From positions 123,749-187,748 of the forward strand of contig CAZOKJ010000001.1 in NCBI GenBank assembly GCA_964580465.1: a stretch of 64,000 bases of DNA. Direction: 5' to 3'. Source of the stretch: Taishania sp964580465. Its GTDB lineage: Bacteria; Bacteroidota; Bacteroidia; Flavobacteriales_D; Crocinitomicaceae. Below, piece by piece: positions 17,193 through 25,883 of this stretch. The translations under genes were made by a program, and so were the position numbers. Within the stretch, counting starts at the first letter, position 1. Each line of letters opens with the position of its first letter. The notes beneath the pieces were generated by a model. It saw nothing but the letters and a program-made list of their open reading frames with translations, was not told the origin of the DNA and did not search any database.

Positions 17193-19463
17193 ATGATAAA
17201 ACATCTTTTTATAGTCCTAATAACTTTCTTATCGTTAGTCACTTTTGGTCAAGTTCAAGGTGATGGAGGTACTTTGCCAAGTAAACGATTTGCCATTTCG
17301 GCTACGCTAACTCATGTGGATTTTCAACAACCTGACATAAAAAAATTGAGGGCTGAGGATGCAATTAATGATAAAACCGGTGATAAAGCATGGCGATTTG
17401 GAGTTATGAATGATACTTATTTATCGTTGGAAAATGCTGGAACATGGGTTCATTTACCTAATGGTGGACGTTTGTGGATGCTTGAAGTGAACTGTTTTTT
17501 CGCTCAAACGATTAATTTTAGTTTGAGAAACACGGTCATACCGAATGGTAACGAATTGTATTTTAGTTCATCTGATCAAACAATTGTTTTAGGAAAGTTT
17601 ACTGAAAAGCATTTATACAAAGGAAATTTAGGTACCGAATTAATCAAGGGCAATAAAGCACGTGTGGAATATTATGTAGCCCCGGAAAATTTGAATTCCA
17701 TTGGTTCAGTTGAAATTTTTGGTGTAACTCATGGTTACCGTTCACAAAGCGAATTTGATGATGTGATTAAGTCTTTTGGACAATCTCAGGCATGTCATAA
17801 AAATGTCAATTGCCCTGAAGCAGCTGATTATACTAAGCAAAAACGAAGTGTGGTTTTTATTGTTTCAAGTGGAACAGACTTGTGTACAGGTACTTTAATA
17901 AACAATACATCGTATGATGGGAAGCCATATATTTTAACAGCAAATCACTGCTATGGAGGAAATATACCTAATTGGGTGTTCCGTTTTAATTATGAGAGTC
18001 CTGATTGTTCAAATCCTCCATCAATTCCTGCTTTTCAGTCCATTTCTGGTGCTGAATTAAGAGCTCGAAGACAAGGTTCAGATTTTTTACTTGTTGAAAT
18101 CACTGGCGGATTGGAAGCAGGGACTGTGCCAGCTGCTTTTAATGCTTATTTTTCTGGTTGGGATCGTTCGGGAGAACCTTTAGATAAAGCAGTCGGCATT
18201 CATCATCCACGAGGAGATATCAAGAAAATTTCTTTTGAAGACGATCCTGTTAATGCTGCTCAAAGTCAAATAGGTTCGGTTATGAGTGACCCTTTTGGTG
18301 TTTGGAAAGTTCAATGGAATAGAAGTACAGCAACAGAAGGAGGATCGTCTGGTTCTGCTTTGTTTGACCAACATAAACGTTTGGTTGGTCAATTATGGGG
18401 AGGTCAGTCTTCTTGTTCAAATTTACAAGGACCTGACTATTATGGACGCTTTGCTACTTCATGGGAGCCAGCAGGGAGTAATTCGACCAATCAACTAAAA
18501 TATTGGCTGGACCCTTCCAATACTGGGGCAATAGCGATGGATGGATTTGATTTAGGAAGTAGGTTACAGGTGGATGCCGCAATTGCACATCCAAAAAACA
18601 CAAGAGGAACGATTTGTTTGCCTACAATCCAACCAAAAATACATCTTATCAATATGGGGCAAGTTGCAATGACATCAGCAACAATTGCTTATGGTTTTGA
18701 TGGTGTGGAACAAGGAGTCTATTCATGGAGCGGGAATTTATCTTCACTTCAATTTGAAGAAATTTCGTTATCCCAAATACAATCTACAGCTGGAAGTCAT
18801 ACATTCTATGCTGAGGTGAAGACAGTTAACGGTCAACAAGATGAATCTACTGAAAATGATTTTATTTCCACTTCTTATTATGTGATGAATCAAGCTCAAA
18901 ACTTTCATTTGGCATTAAATTTAGATGACTATGGTAGTGAAACAAGTTGGGAATTGAAATCTACAGCGAACGGCACAGTGTTTTTTAATAGCCCTGTATA
19001 TGTTGACACACCTGGAGGCGAACTTAGAGAAAGCGATTTTTGCTTGGAAGAAGGATGCTACACATTTACGATTAAAGACGCTTATGGTGATGGAATGGTT
19101 TATGGTTCTACTGGTAGTTTTACAATTAAAGATTCACAAGGAACGATTGTTGCTCAAATGACAGCAGATGATGCTAGTTTTACTACATCTTATTCTGTTC
19201 AGTTTTGTGTCGATGGATTGTCTCTTAACACAATAGATGCTGCTGTTTCTTTGTTCCCAAACCCATCTTCAGGAGTAATTTATTGGTCTAAATCGGGGGT
19301 AAAAGAAGTTCGTTTAATGGATTTGAGTGGAAAAGTTATCCTTGAGCAAAAGGGAGATGCCAATCAGTTTTCCATTGAAGAAGCTCAATCTGGAGTATAC
19401 ATTGTTCAATTTGATTGGTTAGACGGAAGTTCAAGTCAGAAAAAAATAATTTTAATGAAATAG
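17193..19463 (+). CDS. T9SS-secreted trypsin-like serine protease (lysyl endopeptidase-like)
   Basis: 756 residues from the ATG at 17193, which opens a signal peptide (MIKHLFIVLITFLSLVTFGQ); earlier ATGs at 17115 and 17148 give no signal. After a propeptide, the S1-fold domain begins near the Cys-rich CHKNVNCPEAADY. Its catalytic residues are His in TANHCYGG (about 251), Asp in GSDFLLVEI (about 296) and Ser in EGGSSGSALFD (about 386), in the arrangement of Achromobacter/Lysobacter lysyl endopeptidases. A beta-sandwich domain follows (about 560-675, WELKSTANG ... CYTFTIKDAYGDGM). The C-terminus is a T9SS sorting domain (SLFPNPSSGVIYW ... KKIILMK). Secretion to the surface or medium is expected. 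Strict Lys specificity is unproven. Confidence 0.87.
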   Translation: MIKHLFIVLITFLSLVTFGQVQGDGGTLPSKRFAISATLTHVDFQQPDIKKLRAEDAINDKTGDKAWRFGVMNDTYLSLENAGTWVHLPNGGRLWMLEVNCFFAQTINFSLRNTVIPNGNELYFSSSDQTIVLGKFTEKHLYKGNLGTELIKGNKARVEYYVAPENLNSIGSVEIFGVTHGYRSQSEFDDVIKSFGQSQACHKNVNCPEAADYTKQKRSVVFIVSSGTDLCTGTLINNTSYDGKPYILTANHCYGGNIPNWVFRFNYESPDCSNPPSIPAFQSISGAELRARRQGSDFLLVEITGGLEAGTVPAAFNAYFSGWDRSGEPLDKAVGIHHPRGDIKKISFEDDPVNAAQSQIGSVMSDPFGVWKVQWNRSTATEGGSSGSALFDQHKRLVGQLWGGQSSCSNLQGPDYYGRFATSWEPAGSNSTNQLKYWLDPSNTGAIAMDGFDLGSRLQVDAAIAHPKNTRGTICLPTIQPKIHLINMGQVAMTSATIAYGFDGVEQGVYSWSGNLSSLQFEEISLSQIQSTAGSHTFYAEVKTVNGQQDESTENDFISTSYYVMNQAQNFHLALNLDDYGSETSWELKSTANGTVFFNSPVYVDTPGGELRESDFCLEEGCYTFTIKDAYGDGMVYGSTGSFTIKDSQGTIVAQMTADDASFTTSYSVQFCVDGLSLNTIDAAVSLFPNPSSGVIYWSKSGVKEVRLMDLSGKVILEQKGDANQFSIEEAQSGVYIVQFDWLDGSSSQKKIILMK

Positions 19464-19507
19464 TAAAAAGATATTTTCATTCTTTGAATAATTACTATAA
19501 AAAGCAG

Positions 19508-19532
19508 GAGGCTATCCTTTACGGATAGCCTC
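19508..19532 (-). terminator. Terminator overlapping the 3' end of the 48-residue gene
   Basis: GAGGCTATCC pairs with GGATAGCCTC across TTTAC. On the minus strand a T run follows (CTGCTTTTTATAG). The TAG stop of the small gene lies inside the stem. Confidence 0.7.
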
Positions 19533-19658
19533 TCTTGTTCCTCCATGTCCTTTTGTTACAATCCCAATAATTTTGACGTTTAAAATAATAAAACGGATAA
19601 ATTGTATAATGGGGTTGCGCATGATGAATTTTTCTGATTTTGTGAATGGTCTACTCAT
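19512..19658 (-). CDS. 48-residue protein downstream of sulfide:quinone oxidoreductase
   Basis: The frame starts at ATG 19658 and ends at TAG 19512-19514. It encodes a short basic protein with a hydrophobic centre: MSRPFTKSEKF, then residues about 17-34 (IIQFIRFIILNVKIIGIV), then a Gly/Arg-rich tail GHGGTREAIRKG. It follows the oxidoreductase stop by 22 bases on the same strand, and a terminator overlaps its own end. Position, codon pattern and the terminator together make it a real gene and the last member of the sqr operon. It may be a membrane-peripheral helper, but I recognise no family. Confidence 0.65.
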   Translation of the reverse strand: MSRPFTKSEKFIMRNPIIQFIRFIILNVKIIGIVTKGHGGTREAIRKG

Positions 19659-19680
19659 AACAATTATTTTTAAGTTATTA

Positions 19681-21138
19681 CTATTCTGGAATTAACCACC
19701 AAAAAGGTTTCATTTTAGCTTTCCAAATAAAGCCAATGTGTAATGCATATTTCACCCAATGTCCCGCAAGTCCAATTTCTCCAAAGGTTTTCTTAATGTC
19801 GCGCCCCCCAGTTGCAGCATACTTTTTATAGTCTGGAACAATTGGATAAGTTGTTATTGTTACAGCGGACCCCTTTGTTAGCCCATAACCAGCAGAAGCA
19901 ATACAAGCGGCACCCATGTTACCCATTGATCCTCTATGTGCAGGCGCATTAGGATCTTTTATACGATCGATGATGGTGTCAGCAACTAATTTTGCAGTGA
20001 TACCTGAAGGCATTCCTGTTCTTGGTGGAGCAGGAAATATTGGGTTTCCATTTTTGCTTGTTCTAGGTTTGGAAATAGTATGAGGAGGTGCAAAGGCAAT
20101 ACCAGGAGCAAAGATATTGGCATAACTAGGATTTTGATACGTTTCTGGCCAATCTTGCACAGTCCATTCTTCGTACGGTTTTTCTGTGTAATCAGCATCT
20201 ACAATCATAAAGCCTTTAAATAACTTAGAGGTAATGTCTGCACCATTTTTATCATAAGCTATGAATGGATGTCCAGCAAAAGCGGGGATTAACATGGCAA
20301 AGTCATATTGCTCAGTTTTGAATTCACCGTCTAAATTTTCATAATGAACTAATCCTGGTTCAATTTTGTTTACACCTGCTCTAGTAATCCAATTAATTCC
20401 TCTATCTTTAAAAACCATTTCAACAACTTCAGCTGAAGGCAACTGCTGACTACCATAAGCGAGTAACATGCCATCCATTCCGAAATCACCTAGTTCATAC
20501 TCGTTAGAAATCCAGGTAATGTCAACTTTGTCGCGTAATTTTTTACGACGTAGTTCATTTTCAACATTTAAAATGTATTCAAACGCAGCGCCTTGACAAG
20601 TTGCCTTAGGATGCCCAGTGCCAATAAGTATTTTTAATTTTTCTTTGCTTGTTTTTAGTTTTTCTTCTAACTCTTTTAGTCCTTTCGCTGCGTGTTCTGC
20701 ATGGTCATAAGAACATACAGAATACAAATTATTTTGTCCAGGTATCATGCCTTCAGTTAGGTCAAAAGCTAATCGAGGACCAGTGGCATTGATGAGGTAA
20801 TCGTATGTGATTTTTTCTTGCAGTCCTTTTTTGTCGCCAACTACATATTCTGCAATGATATACCCCTGACTGATTTCAGCATCTCCTTCTGGATGAAAAC
20901 TAATTGCTTTTGCTTGTTTATAACCAATGCCTTTCTTTTTGTATAAAGGAGCGAGCGGGAAAATAACATCTTTAGGTTGCATTCTTCCAATACCAACCCA
21001 TATATTAGATGGGATCCATTGATAATTGCTATTTGGGGAAACAACCAAAACTTCATGCTCTTTGTCCAGTTTTCTTCTCAGATGTGCAGCAGCGGTGTGA
21101 CCGGCAATTCCTGCACCAAGTATTACAATACGTGCCAT
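19681..21138 (-). CDS. sqr: Sulfide:quinone oxidoreductase-type FAD flavoprotein
   Basis: A 485-residue flavoprotein of the SQR/FCSD family. The N-terminal FAD dinucleotide fold reads ARIVILGAGIAGHTAAAHLRR. The first conserved part then has SNYQWIPSNIWVGIG, and a second Rossmann segment follows (KLKILIGTGHPKATCQGAAFEYI). Cysteines are in YSVCSYDHA, ATCQGA and AACIASAG, which can supply the redox-active cysteines of an SQR. The aromatic, basic C-terminus (WKAKMKPFWWLIPE) fits membrane docking. It would oxidise sulfide and reduce quinone at the cytoplasmic membrane. It looks most like the type III class. A dyad of CRP/FNR spacing precedes it. Confidence 0.82.
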   Translation of the reverse strand: MARIVILGAGIAGHTAAAHLRRKLDKEHEVLVVSPNSNYQWIPSNIWVGIGRMQPKDVIFPLAPLYKKKGIGYKQAKAISFHPEGDAEISQGYIIAEYVVGDKKGLQEKITYDYLINATGPRLAFDLTEGMIPGQNNLYSVCSYDHAEHAAKGLKELEEKLKTSKEKLKILIGTGHPKATCQGAAFEYILNVENELRRKKLRDKVDITWISNEYELGDFGMDGMLLAYGSQQLPSAEVVEMVFKDRGINWITRAGVNKIEPGLVHYENLDGEFKTEQYDFAMLIPAFAGHPFIAYDKNGADITSKLFKGFMIVDADYTEKPYEEWTVQDWPETYQNPSYANIFAPGIAFAPPHTISKPRTSKNGNPIFPAPPRTGMPSGITAKLVADTIIDRIKDPNAPAHRGSMGNMGAACIASAGYGLTKGSAVTITTYPIVPDYKKYAATGGRDIKKTFGEIGLAGHWVKYALHIGFIWKAKMKPFWWLIPE

Positions 21139-21153
21139 GATATTTGTTTTTTG

Positions 21154-21161
21154 TAAAAGTA
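21154..21161 (-). promoter_or_regulatory. Candidate -7 box of sqr
   Basis: On the minus strand this reads TACTTTTA, one base from TAnnTTTG. No proper -33 TTG is found; a dyad occupies the activator position. Confidence 0.45.
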
Positions 21162-21182
21162 ATACTTGCTTGTGAATTAGTT

Positions 21183-21198
21183 TGTTACAATTGTTACA
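21183..21198 (-). promoter_or_regulatory. CRP/FNR-type dyad upstream of sqr
   Basis: On the plus strand it reads TGTTACAATTGTTACA, palindromic except at one symmetric pair. The centre is 29.5 bases from the -7 box, about -42 from the expected transcript start. Confidence 0.5.
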
Positions 21199-21235
21199 GT
21201 TTCGGATTCGATTCTAAAAATTCACGATTAGATTT

Positions 21236-21751
21236 CTACCTTTGTCTAAGATACGCTTTTATGTAAAGTTCTAAAGAGCTAATTTCTTGAATAGACCGAT
21301 CAACAATTAGATGAGCTTGATTGTAAAAGTGTTCTCTTTTTGCTAAATGCTCCTCAATATAAAGAGTGAGTTCTTCTAGTGTTTTGTTGTCTGTAAGTGG
21401 ACGTTTTTTCTTAGAATTAAAAATCCTGTTTGCTAATTCTTTAGCAGGTCGTTTTAAGTAAATAACGAGTCCTAGTTTTTTTAATTCCTCCATTTGGTTA
21501 TTGTAGCAAGGCATTCCTCCACCTGTGGAAAGGAGTAAATTATCTTCTTTTTGAAATGTTTGAATTAACTCACGTTCTAATTTTCTGAAATGTTCTTCGC
21601 CTAATTCATTAAAAATAGAAGGGATGTTCTTCTGTTCTTTTGACTCAATAAAAGCGTCAGTATCTATAAATCGAAGATTCATCTTCGAAGCTAATTTTTT
21701 TCCCAAGGTTGTTTTCCCAGAACCCATGTACCCGACTAGAATAATATTCAT
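21236..21751 (-). CDS. aroK: Shikimate kinase
   Basis: 171 residues from the ATG at 21751 (MNIILVGYMGSGKTTLGKK); an in-frame ATG five codons earlier is less likely, because the P-loop normally lies close to the start. Walker A GYMGSGKT, the shikimate-binding DTD (FIDTDAFIE), the RELE segment (KLERELIQ), the GGG motif (STGGGMPC) and the lid KKRPLTDN are all present. It phosphorylates shikimate in aromatic amino acid synthesis in the cytoplasm. The gene stands alone and divergent from thiolase. Confidence 0.94.
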   Translation of the reverse strand: MNIILVGYMGSGKTTLGKKLASKMNLRFIDTDAFIESKEQKNIPSIFNELGEEHFRKLERELIQTFQKEDNLLLSTGGGMPCYNNQMEELKKLGLVIYLKRPAKELANRIFNSKKKRPLTDNKTLEELTLYIEEHLAKREHFYNQAHLIVDRSIQEISSLELYIKAYLRQR

Positions 21752-21903
21752 ACCGTAAAGTAACAAATAATTATTTTAAAAAAAAAGTGAAATAAAAATA
21801 AAAAAAATATGCGTACATAATACTTTTATGAAAAAAATGATTAATTTTATGCACTATCAAAGGATGAAAATTGTAAAAAACTAAATAGATAATTAGTAAA
21901 GAT

Positions 21904-23085
21904 ATGAAACAAGAGGCGTATATTGTAACAGGATATAGATCTGCAGTAGGAAAAGCAGGTCGTGGTGGATTGCGTTTTTACCGTCCAGATGATTTGGCAG
22001 CTGATGTGATTATGCATTTAATTGCTTCAGTTCCTCAGTTGGATGTGAATAGAATTGACGATGTGATTGTTGGTAACGCTACGCCAGAAGCAGAGCAAGG
22101 GTTAAACGTTGGTCGTTTAATTTCCTTAATGGGGTTAGGAACTGACAAAGTGCCTGGGATGACAGTGAACCGTTATTGTTCTTCTGGTTTGGAAACAATT
22201 GCTATTGCTAAAGCAAAAATTGAAAATGGAATGGCAGACTGTATTATTGCTGGAGGGGTTGAATCGATGTCAACGATGGCAATGGGAGGATGGAGAATTG
22301 TTCCAAATCCTAAGGTGAGTAAAGCCAATCCAACTTGGTATTGGGGAATGGGACTAACTGCAGAAGCTGTCGCTAAGGATTATAATGTTAGTAGAGAAGA
22401 CCAGGATAGATTTGCATTGCATTCTCATGAAAAAGCGATTGCAGCAATTCAGGCAGGTAAGTTTAAGGAAGATATCGTACCAATTAATGTAGAACATATT
22501 TTCTTAGATGAAAATGAAAAAAGACAGGTGAAAAACTATGTTTTTGACACGGATGAAGGTCCAAGAGCAAGTACGATTGAAGCGTTGGGTAAATTGAAAC
22601 CGGTGTTTGCTGCAGATGGTAGTGTTACTGCAGGAAACTCTTCTCAAACTTCTGATGGAGCTGCTTTTGTATTAGTGATGTCAGAAAGAATGGTGAAAGA
22701 GCTGAATTTAGAACCTGTTGCAAGATTGGTTTCCTATGGAGTAGTAGGTGTAGAGCCTAGAATCATGGGTATTGGACCTGTGGATGCTATTCCAAAAGCG
22801 GTTTCACAAGCAGGCTTGACTTTAAATGATATTGATTTAGTAGAATTAAATGAGGCGTTCGCATCACAATCTTTAGCTGTTATTCGCGAAACAGGGCTAA
22901 ATCCTGATATTGTGAACGTAAACGGTGGAGCAATTGCTTTAGGACACCCTCTAGGTTGTACTGGAGCTAAATTGACTGTTCAAATCATCAATGAGTTGAG
23001 ACGTCGCAATCAAAAATACGGGGTAGTTACTATGTGTGTTGGTACAGGACAAGGAGCTGCTGGTGTTATAGAATTGTTGAAATAA
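21904..23085 (+). CDS. fadA: Thiolase (acetyl-CoA C-acyltransferase)
   Basis: 393 residues. The thiolase catalytic set is complete: nucleophilic Cys in NRYCSSGLETIA (about residue 95), His in GGAIALGHPLGCTGAK (about 350), and the second Cys in TMCVGTGQGAAGV near the end. The N-terminus AYIVTGYRSAVGKAGRGG is typical. It cleaves 3-ketoacyl-CoA in beta-oxidation, or condenses acetyl-CoA in the reverse direction. No fadB or acyl-CoA dehydrogenase partner is next to it, so the assignment to FadA rather than a biosynthetic AtoB is probable, not certain. Confidence 0.85.
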   Translation: MKQEAYIVTGYRSAVGKAGRGGLRFYRPDDLAADVIMHLIASVPQLDVNRIDDVIVGNATPEAEQGLNVGRLISLMGLGTDKVPGMTVNRYCSSGLETIAIAKAKIENGMADCIIAGGVESMSTMAMGGWRIVPNPKVSKANPTWYWGMGLTAEAVAKDYNVSREDQDRFALHSHEKAIAAIQAGKFKEDIVPINVEHIFLDENEKRQVKNYVFDTDEGPRASTIEALGKLKPVFAADGSVTAGNSSQTSDGAAFVLVMSERMVKELNLEPVARLVSYGVVGVEPRIMGIGPVDAIPKAVSQAGLTLNDIDLVELNEAFASQSLAVIRETGLNPDIVNVNGGAIALGHPLGCTGAKLTVQIINELRRRNQKYGVVTMCVGTGQGAAGVIELLK

Positions 23086-23105
23086 ATAACATTAAATAAC
23101 CATAT

Positions 23106-23129
23106 AAAGGCGAACTTCGGTTCGCCTTT
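23106..23129. terminator. Bidirectional terminator with TTCG tetraloop
   Basis: AAAGGCGAAC pairs with GTTCGCCTTT around a TTCG loop. It lies between convergent thiolase and the VanX-like gene. Confidence 0.9.
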
Positions 23130-23141
23130 CTTATTTTATTA

Positions 23142-23924
23142 CTATTTGCAAGGCTCTTCAAGTAAAACCTTGTATTTTGTTTTCACAACATCTCTTCTAT
23201 AAGCATTAAAGTGCCACCATTCCGAAGGAATATTGATAAAACCTTGGTTTTGCATCACTTTTCTGAGCAATTTCCTATTGTTCACTTGCTCAATGGTTAA
23301 TTCACCACTTGCTAAAAATTGACTTTCTAAACCTGGATAAGCAATTTTTCGAATATCATCTACTTCAGCTCCCATATCCAAGGGAGTTCCTGTTTCATCG
23401 ATTATTGTTAAATCAACAGCAGCACCGTAGTTGTGCACACTGTGATTTTTAGGATTGGATACAAATTTTCCACGTTCACTTGGTGGAATACTGTCTAAAG
23501 CGTCCCACATGCGTTGTTGTACATCAATAGGTCTAACACCATCGTGGATTAATAAACTGTAACTTGGATGGATGGTTTTTAAATAATTTTGACAGTTAGA
23601 AATACGTTCGGCCACTTCTTTTTGAAGGTATAGTTTTGTGAGGGTTTGGTACAATTTTTGCTTCATGAAATTATCATTTGTAGCGTATTTTAATTCCACG
23701 TGAATACTCGAGTTTACTTTTTGAATATCAATAAAACCGAGAGATTCCATAGTAGAATCGACGCAATTTGACGAAGTGTTTTTAACTTGATTAGAATGAA
23801 TGGAATCATCGACAGAACCATCATTTTCTTCAATGGTTACTTCAATTTCTTTAATTGTATTGGGGTGGTTACATGAAAAGAGAGCAAAAATAAATCCAAT
23901 AATGAGTAGAAATCGCATATTCAT
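23142..23924 (-). CDS. D-Ala-D-Ala dipeptidase-like lipoprotein (peptidase M15, VanX/DdpX type)
   Basis: 260 residues from the ATG at 23924 (MNMRFLLIIGFIFALFSC), a lipoprotein signal with the Cys at about residue 18; an in-frame ATG at 23969 would bury the signal. The zinc motif SVHNYGAAVDL (SxHxxGxAxD) and the downstream EWWHFN carry the two His, Asp and catalytic Glu of M15 peptidases. The stretch ELKYATNDNF plus HDGVRP is typical of VanX-type dipeptidases. It would hydrolyse D-Ala-D-Ala in the periplasm for recycling. Without vanH/vanA neighbours, a resistance role is not supported. Confidence 0.85.
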   Translation of the reverse strand: MNMRFLLIIGFIFALFSCNHPNTIKEIEVTIEENDGSVDDSIHSNQVKNTSSNCVDSTMESLGFIDIQKVNSSIHVELKYATNDNFMKQKLYQTLTKLYLQKEVAERISNCQNYLKTIHPSYSLLIHDGVRPIDVQQRMWDALDSIPPSERGKFVSNPKNHSVHNYGAAVDLTIIDETGTPLDMGAEVDDIRKIAYPGLESQFLASGELTIEQVNNRKLLRKVMQNQGFINIPSEWWHFNAYRRDVVKTKYKVLLEEPCK

Positions 23925-23975
23925 TTTGTTAAAAAACGAAAGATATAAACAATTCTGAATAAATACCAAAAAGCA

Positions 23976-24007
23976 TTTGAAAAAAAACGAAAAATAGCCT
24001 ATCTTTG
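23976..24007 (+). promoter_or_regulatory. Promoter of the aminotransferase gene
   Basis: TTTG at 23976-23979 and TATCTTTG at 24000-24007, spacer 20. The start codon follows 21 bases after the -7 box. Confidence 0.7.
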
Positions 24008-24028
24008 CCTTTCGTTAATTGAGAAAAT

Positions 24029-25261
24029 ATGCCAACATTGTCACAAAAGGCACTTGATATGCCTGCATCTCCAATTAGAAAACTTGTTCCTTATGCAGAA
24101 CAAGCGTATAAAAAAGGATTAAAAGTTTACCATTTGAATATCGGTCAACCTGATATTGCAACGCCGGATACAGCGATTCAAGCGATGAAAAACGCTGACA
24201 TAAAAGTATTGGAATATAGTCATTCAGCTGGTTTAGCAAGTTATAGAGAAAAGTTAGCAAGCTACTACCAAAAAAATGGAATTAATGTTCATTCAGAAGA
24301 CATCATTGTTACGAATGGTGGATCAGAAGCGTTAATTTTTGGTTTTATGACTACGTGTGACTTAGGGGATGAGATTATTATTCCAGAACCATTCTACGCC
24401 AACTACAACGGGTTTGCAGTGATGGCAGGGATGAAGGTTGTACCGGTGATGTCATCTATTGAAAACGGGTTCGCATTGCCACCGGTTGAAGAGATTGAGA
24501 AAAAAATCACGTCAAAAACAAAGGCGATAGTTATTTGTAACCCAGGCAATCCAACAGGTTATTTGTACAGTAAAGAAGAATTGGATCAATTAGCTGCCAT
24601 TGTAAAGAAACATGATATTTTCTTGTTTTCAGATGAGGTTTATCGCGAGTTTTGTTACGACGGAGCTGTTCCTTATTCGGCTATGAATTTAGGAATTGAT
24701 AACAATGTCATTATGATTGACTCCGTTTCTAAGCGTTATTCCATGTGTGGAGCAAGAATTGGAGCATTTATTTCAAAGAATAAAGAAGTGATGGCAGGAG
24801 CAATGAAATTTGCACAAGCGCGATTGTCACCTCCTACGATCGAACAAATTGGAGCAGAAGCGGCTTTAGATACACCTCAATCATATTTTGATGAAGTAAT
24901 CACTGAGTATGTTGAGCGAAGAAACGTTTTACACAAAGGATTGAATAGTATTCCAGGTGTATTTTGTCCAAAACCTAGAGGGGCGTTTTATTGTGTAGCT
25001 AAATTTCCAGTTGATGACGCTGAAAAATTCTGTCAATGGTTACTAGAAGAGTTTGAATACAAAGGGCAAACAGTAATGATGGCACCAGCAAGTGGTTTTT
25101 ATTCTACGCCAGGAGCAGGAAAAAATGAGGCACGTTTAGCTTATGTATTGAACAAAGAGTCATTAGAAAATGCTATCGAGTGTTTGCGTGTAGCATTGGA
25201 TCAATATCCAGGTAAAACGATGGTAGAAGAACAAAAGAATTTAAGTTCTGTAGAACAATAA
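24029..25261 (+). CDS. PLP-dependent aminotransferase, class I fold
   Basis: 410 residues. The class I/II layout is clear: YHLNIGQPDIATPD at the N-terminus, TNGGSEALIFGF for the cofactor loop, CNPGNPTGYLYSKEEL with the Asn, SDEVYREFCYDG with the Asp and Tyr, and the PLP lysine in DSVSKRYSMCGARIGAF. It transfers amino groups between amino and keto acids in the cytoplasm. Flavobacterial relatives are annotated as aspartate aminotransferases, but the substrate cannot be fixed from sequence alone. Confidence 0.9.
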   Translation: MPTLSQKALDMPASPIRKLVPYAEQAYKKGLKVYHLNIGQPDIATPDTAIQAMKNADIKVLEYSHSAGLASYREKLASYYQKNGINVHSEDIIVTNGGSEALIFGFMTTCDLGDEIIIPEPFYANYNGFAVMAGMKVVPVMSSIENGFALPPVEEIEKKITSKTKAIVICNPGNPTGYLYSKEELDQLAAIVKKHDIFLFSDEVYREFCYDGAVPYSAMNLGIDNNVIMIDSVSKRYSMCGARIGAFISKNKEVMAGAMKFAQARLSPPTIEQIGAEAALDTPQSYFDEVITEYVERRNVLHKGLNSIPGVFCPKPRGAFYCVAKFPVDDAEKFCQWLLEEFEYKGQTVMMAPASGFYSTPGAGKNEARLAYVLNKESLENAIECLRVALDQYPGKTMVEEQKNLSSVEQ

Positions 25262-25327
25262 ATAATGAGTAATAACAAGGGGAAGAAGTATAATTAACAA
25301 AAAAGTTTTAAAAAAAAAGTAATTAAA

Positions 25328-25359
25328 TTTGGAATTGAATTGAATTATTACTTACTTTG
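25328..25359 (+). promoter_or_regulatory. Promoter of the rpmB-rpmG operon
   Basis: TTTG at 25328-25331, spacer 20, then TTACTTTG at 25352-25359, seven of eight matches to the -7 consensus. Confidence 0.55.
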
Positions 25360-25396
25360 CACCCCATTTTAGAATTTAGGATTAATACAATTAGAA

Positions 25397-25633
25397 ATGT
25401 CAAGAGTTTGTCAACTTACAGGAAAGACGGTAATGACTGGGAATAAAGTTTCTCACTCAAACCGCAAAACAAAAAGAAGATTTTTACCTAACTTGGTAAC
25501 AAAGAAATTTTATCTTCCAGAAGAAGATCGTACAGTTACATTACGTATCTCAACTTCTGCGTTAAGAACAGTTACTAAAAAAGGAATTACAGCGTGTGTA
25601 AAAGAAGCTCGCGAAAAAGGATATTTAAAATAG
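25397..25633 (+). CDS. rpmB: 50S ribosomal protein bL28
   Basis: 78 residues with the bL28 signature SRVCQLTGKTVMTGNKVSHSN and the basic NRKTKRRFLPNL. First gene of the rpmB-rpmG-DUF4295-ftsY cluster usual in Bacteroidota. The length is normal. Confidence 0.98.
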   Translation: MSRVCQLTGKTVMTGNKVSHSNRKTKRRFLPNLVTKKFYLPEEDRTVTLRISTSALRTVTKKGITACVKEAREKGYLK

Positions 25634-25685
25634 TTAATCCGCTAACCTGAATGATGCTTAAAGGGTAAGCGAAAACAAAACGAAA

Positions 25686-25874
25686 ATGGCAAAGAAAGCA
25701 AAAGGAAATAGAATTCAAGTGATTCTTGAGTGTACAGAGCATAAAGAATCAGGAATGCCGGGTACTTCTCGTTATATTACAACAAAAAACAGAAAGAACA
25801 CACCGGATAGAATTGAGATTAAAAAATATAATCCAATTTTGAGACGTTACACGATTCATAAAGAGATTAAATAA
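25686..25874 (+). CDS. rpmG: 50S ribosomal protein bL33
   Basis: 62 residues with RIQVILECTEHKE, SRYITTKNRKNTPDR and YNPILRRYTIHKE, the full bL33 pattern. It has only one of the zinc-ribbon cysteines (ECTEH), so it is a C-minus, zinc-independent form. Lies 52 bases after rpmB. Confidence 0.97.
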   Translation: MAKKAKGNRIQVILECTEHKESGMPGTSRYITTKNRKNTPDRIEIKKYNPILRRYTIHKEIK

Positions 25875-25883
25875 TATTAAGCT

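Noticed and set aside
23142..23924. Vancomycin-resistance role for the VanX-like protein
   Set aside because: No vanH, vanA or vanRS homologue is near; a lipoprotein dipeptidase alone fits recycling better.
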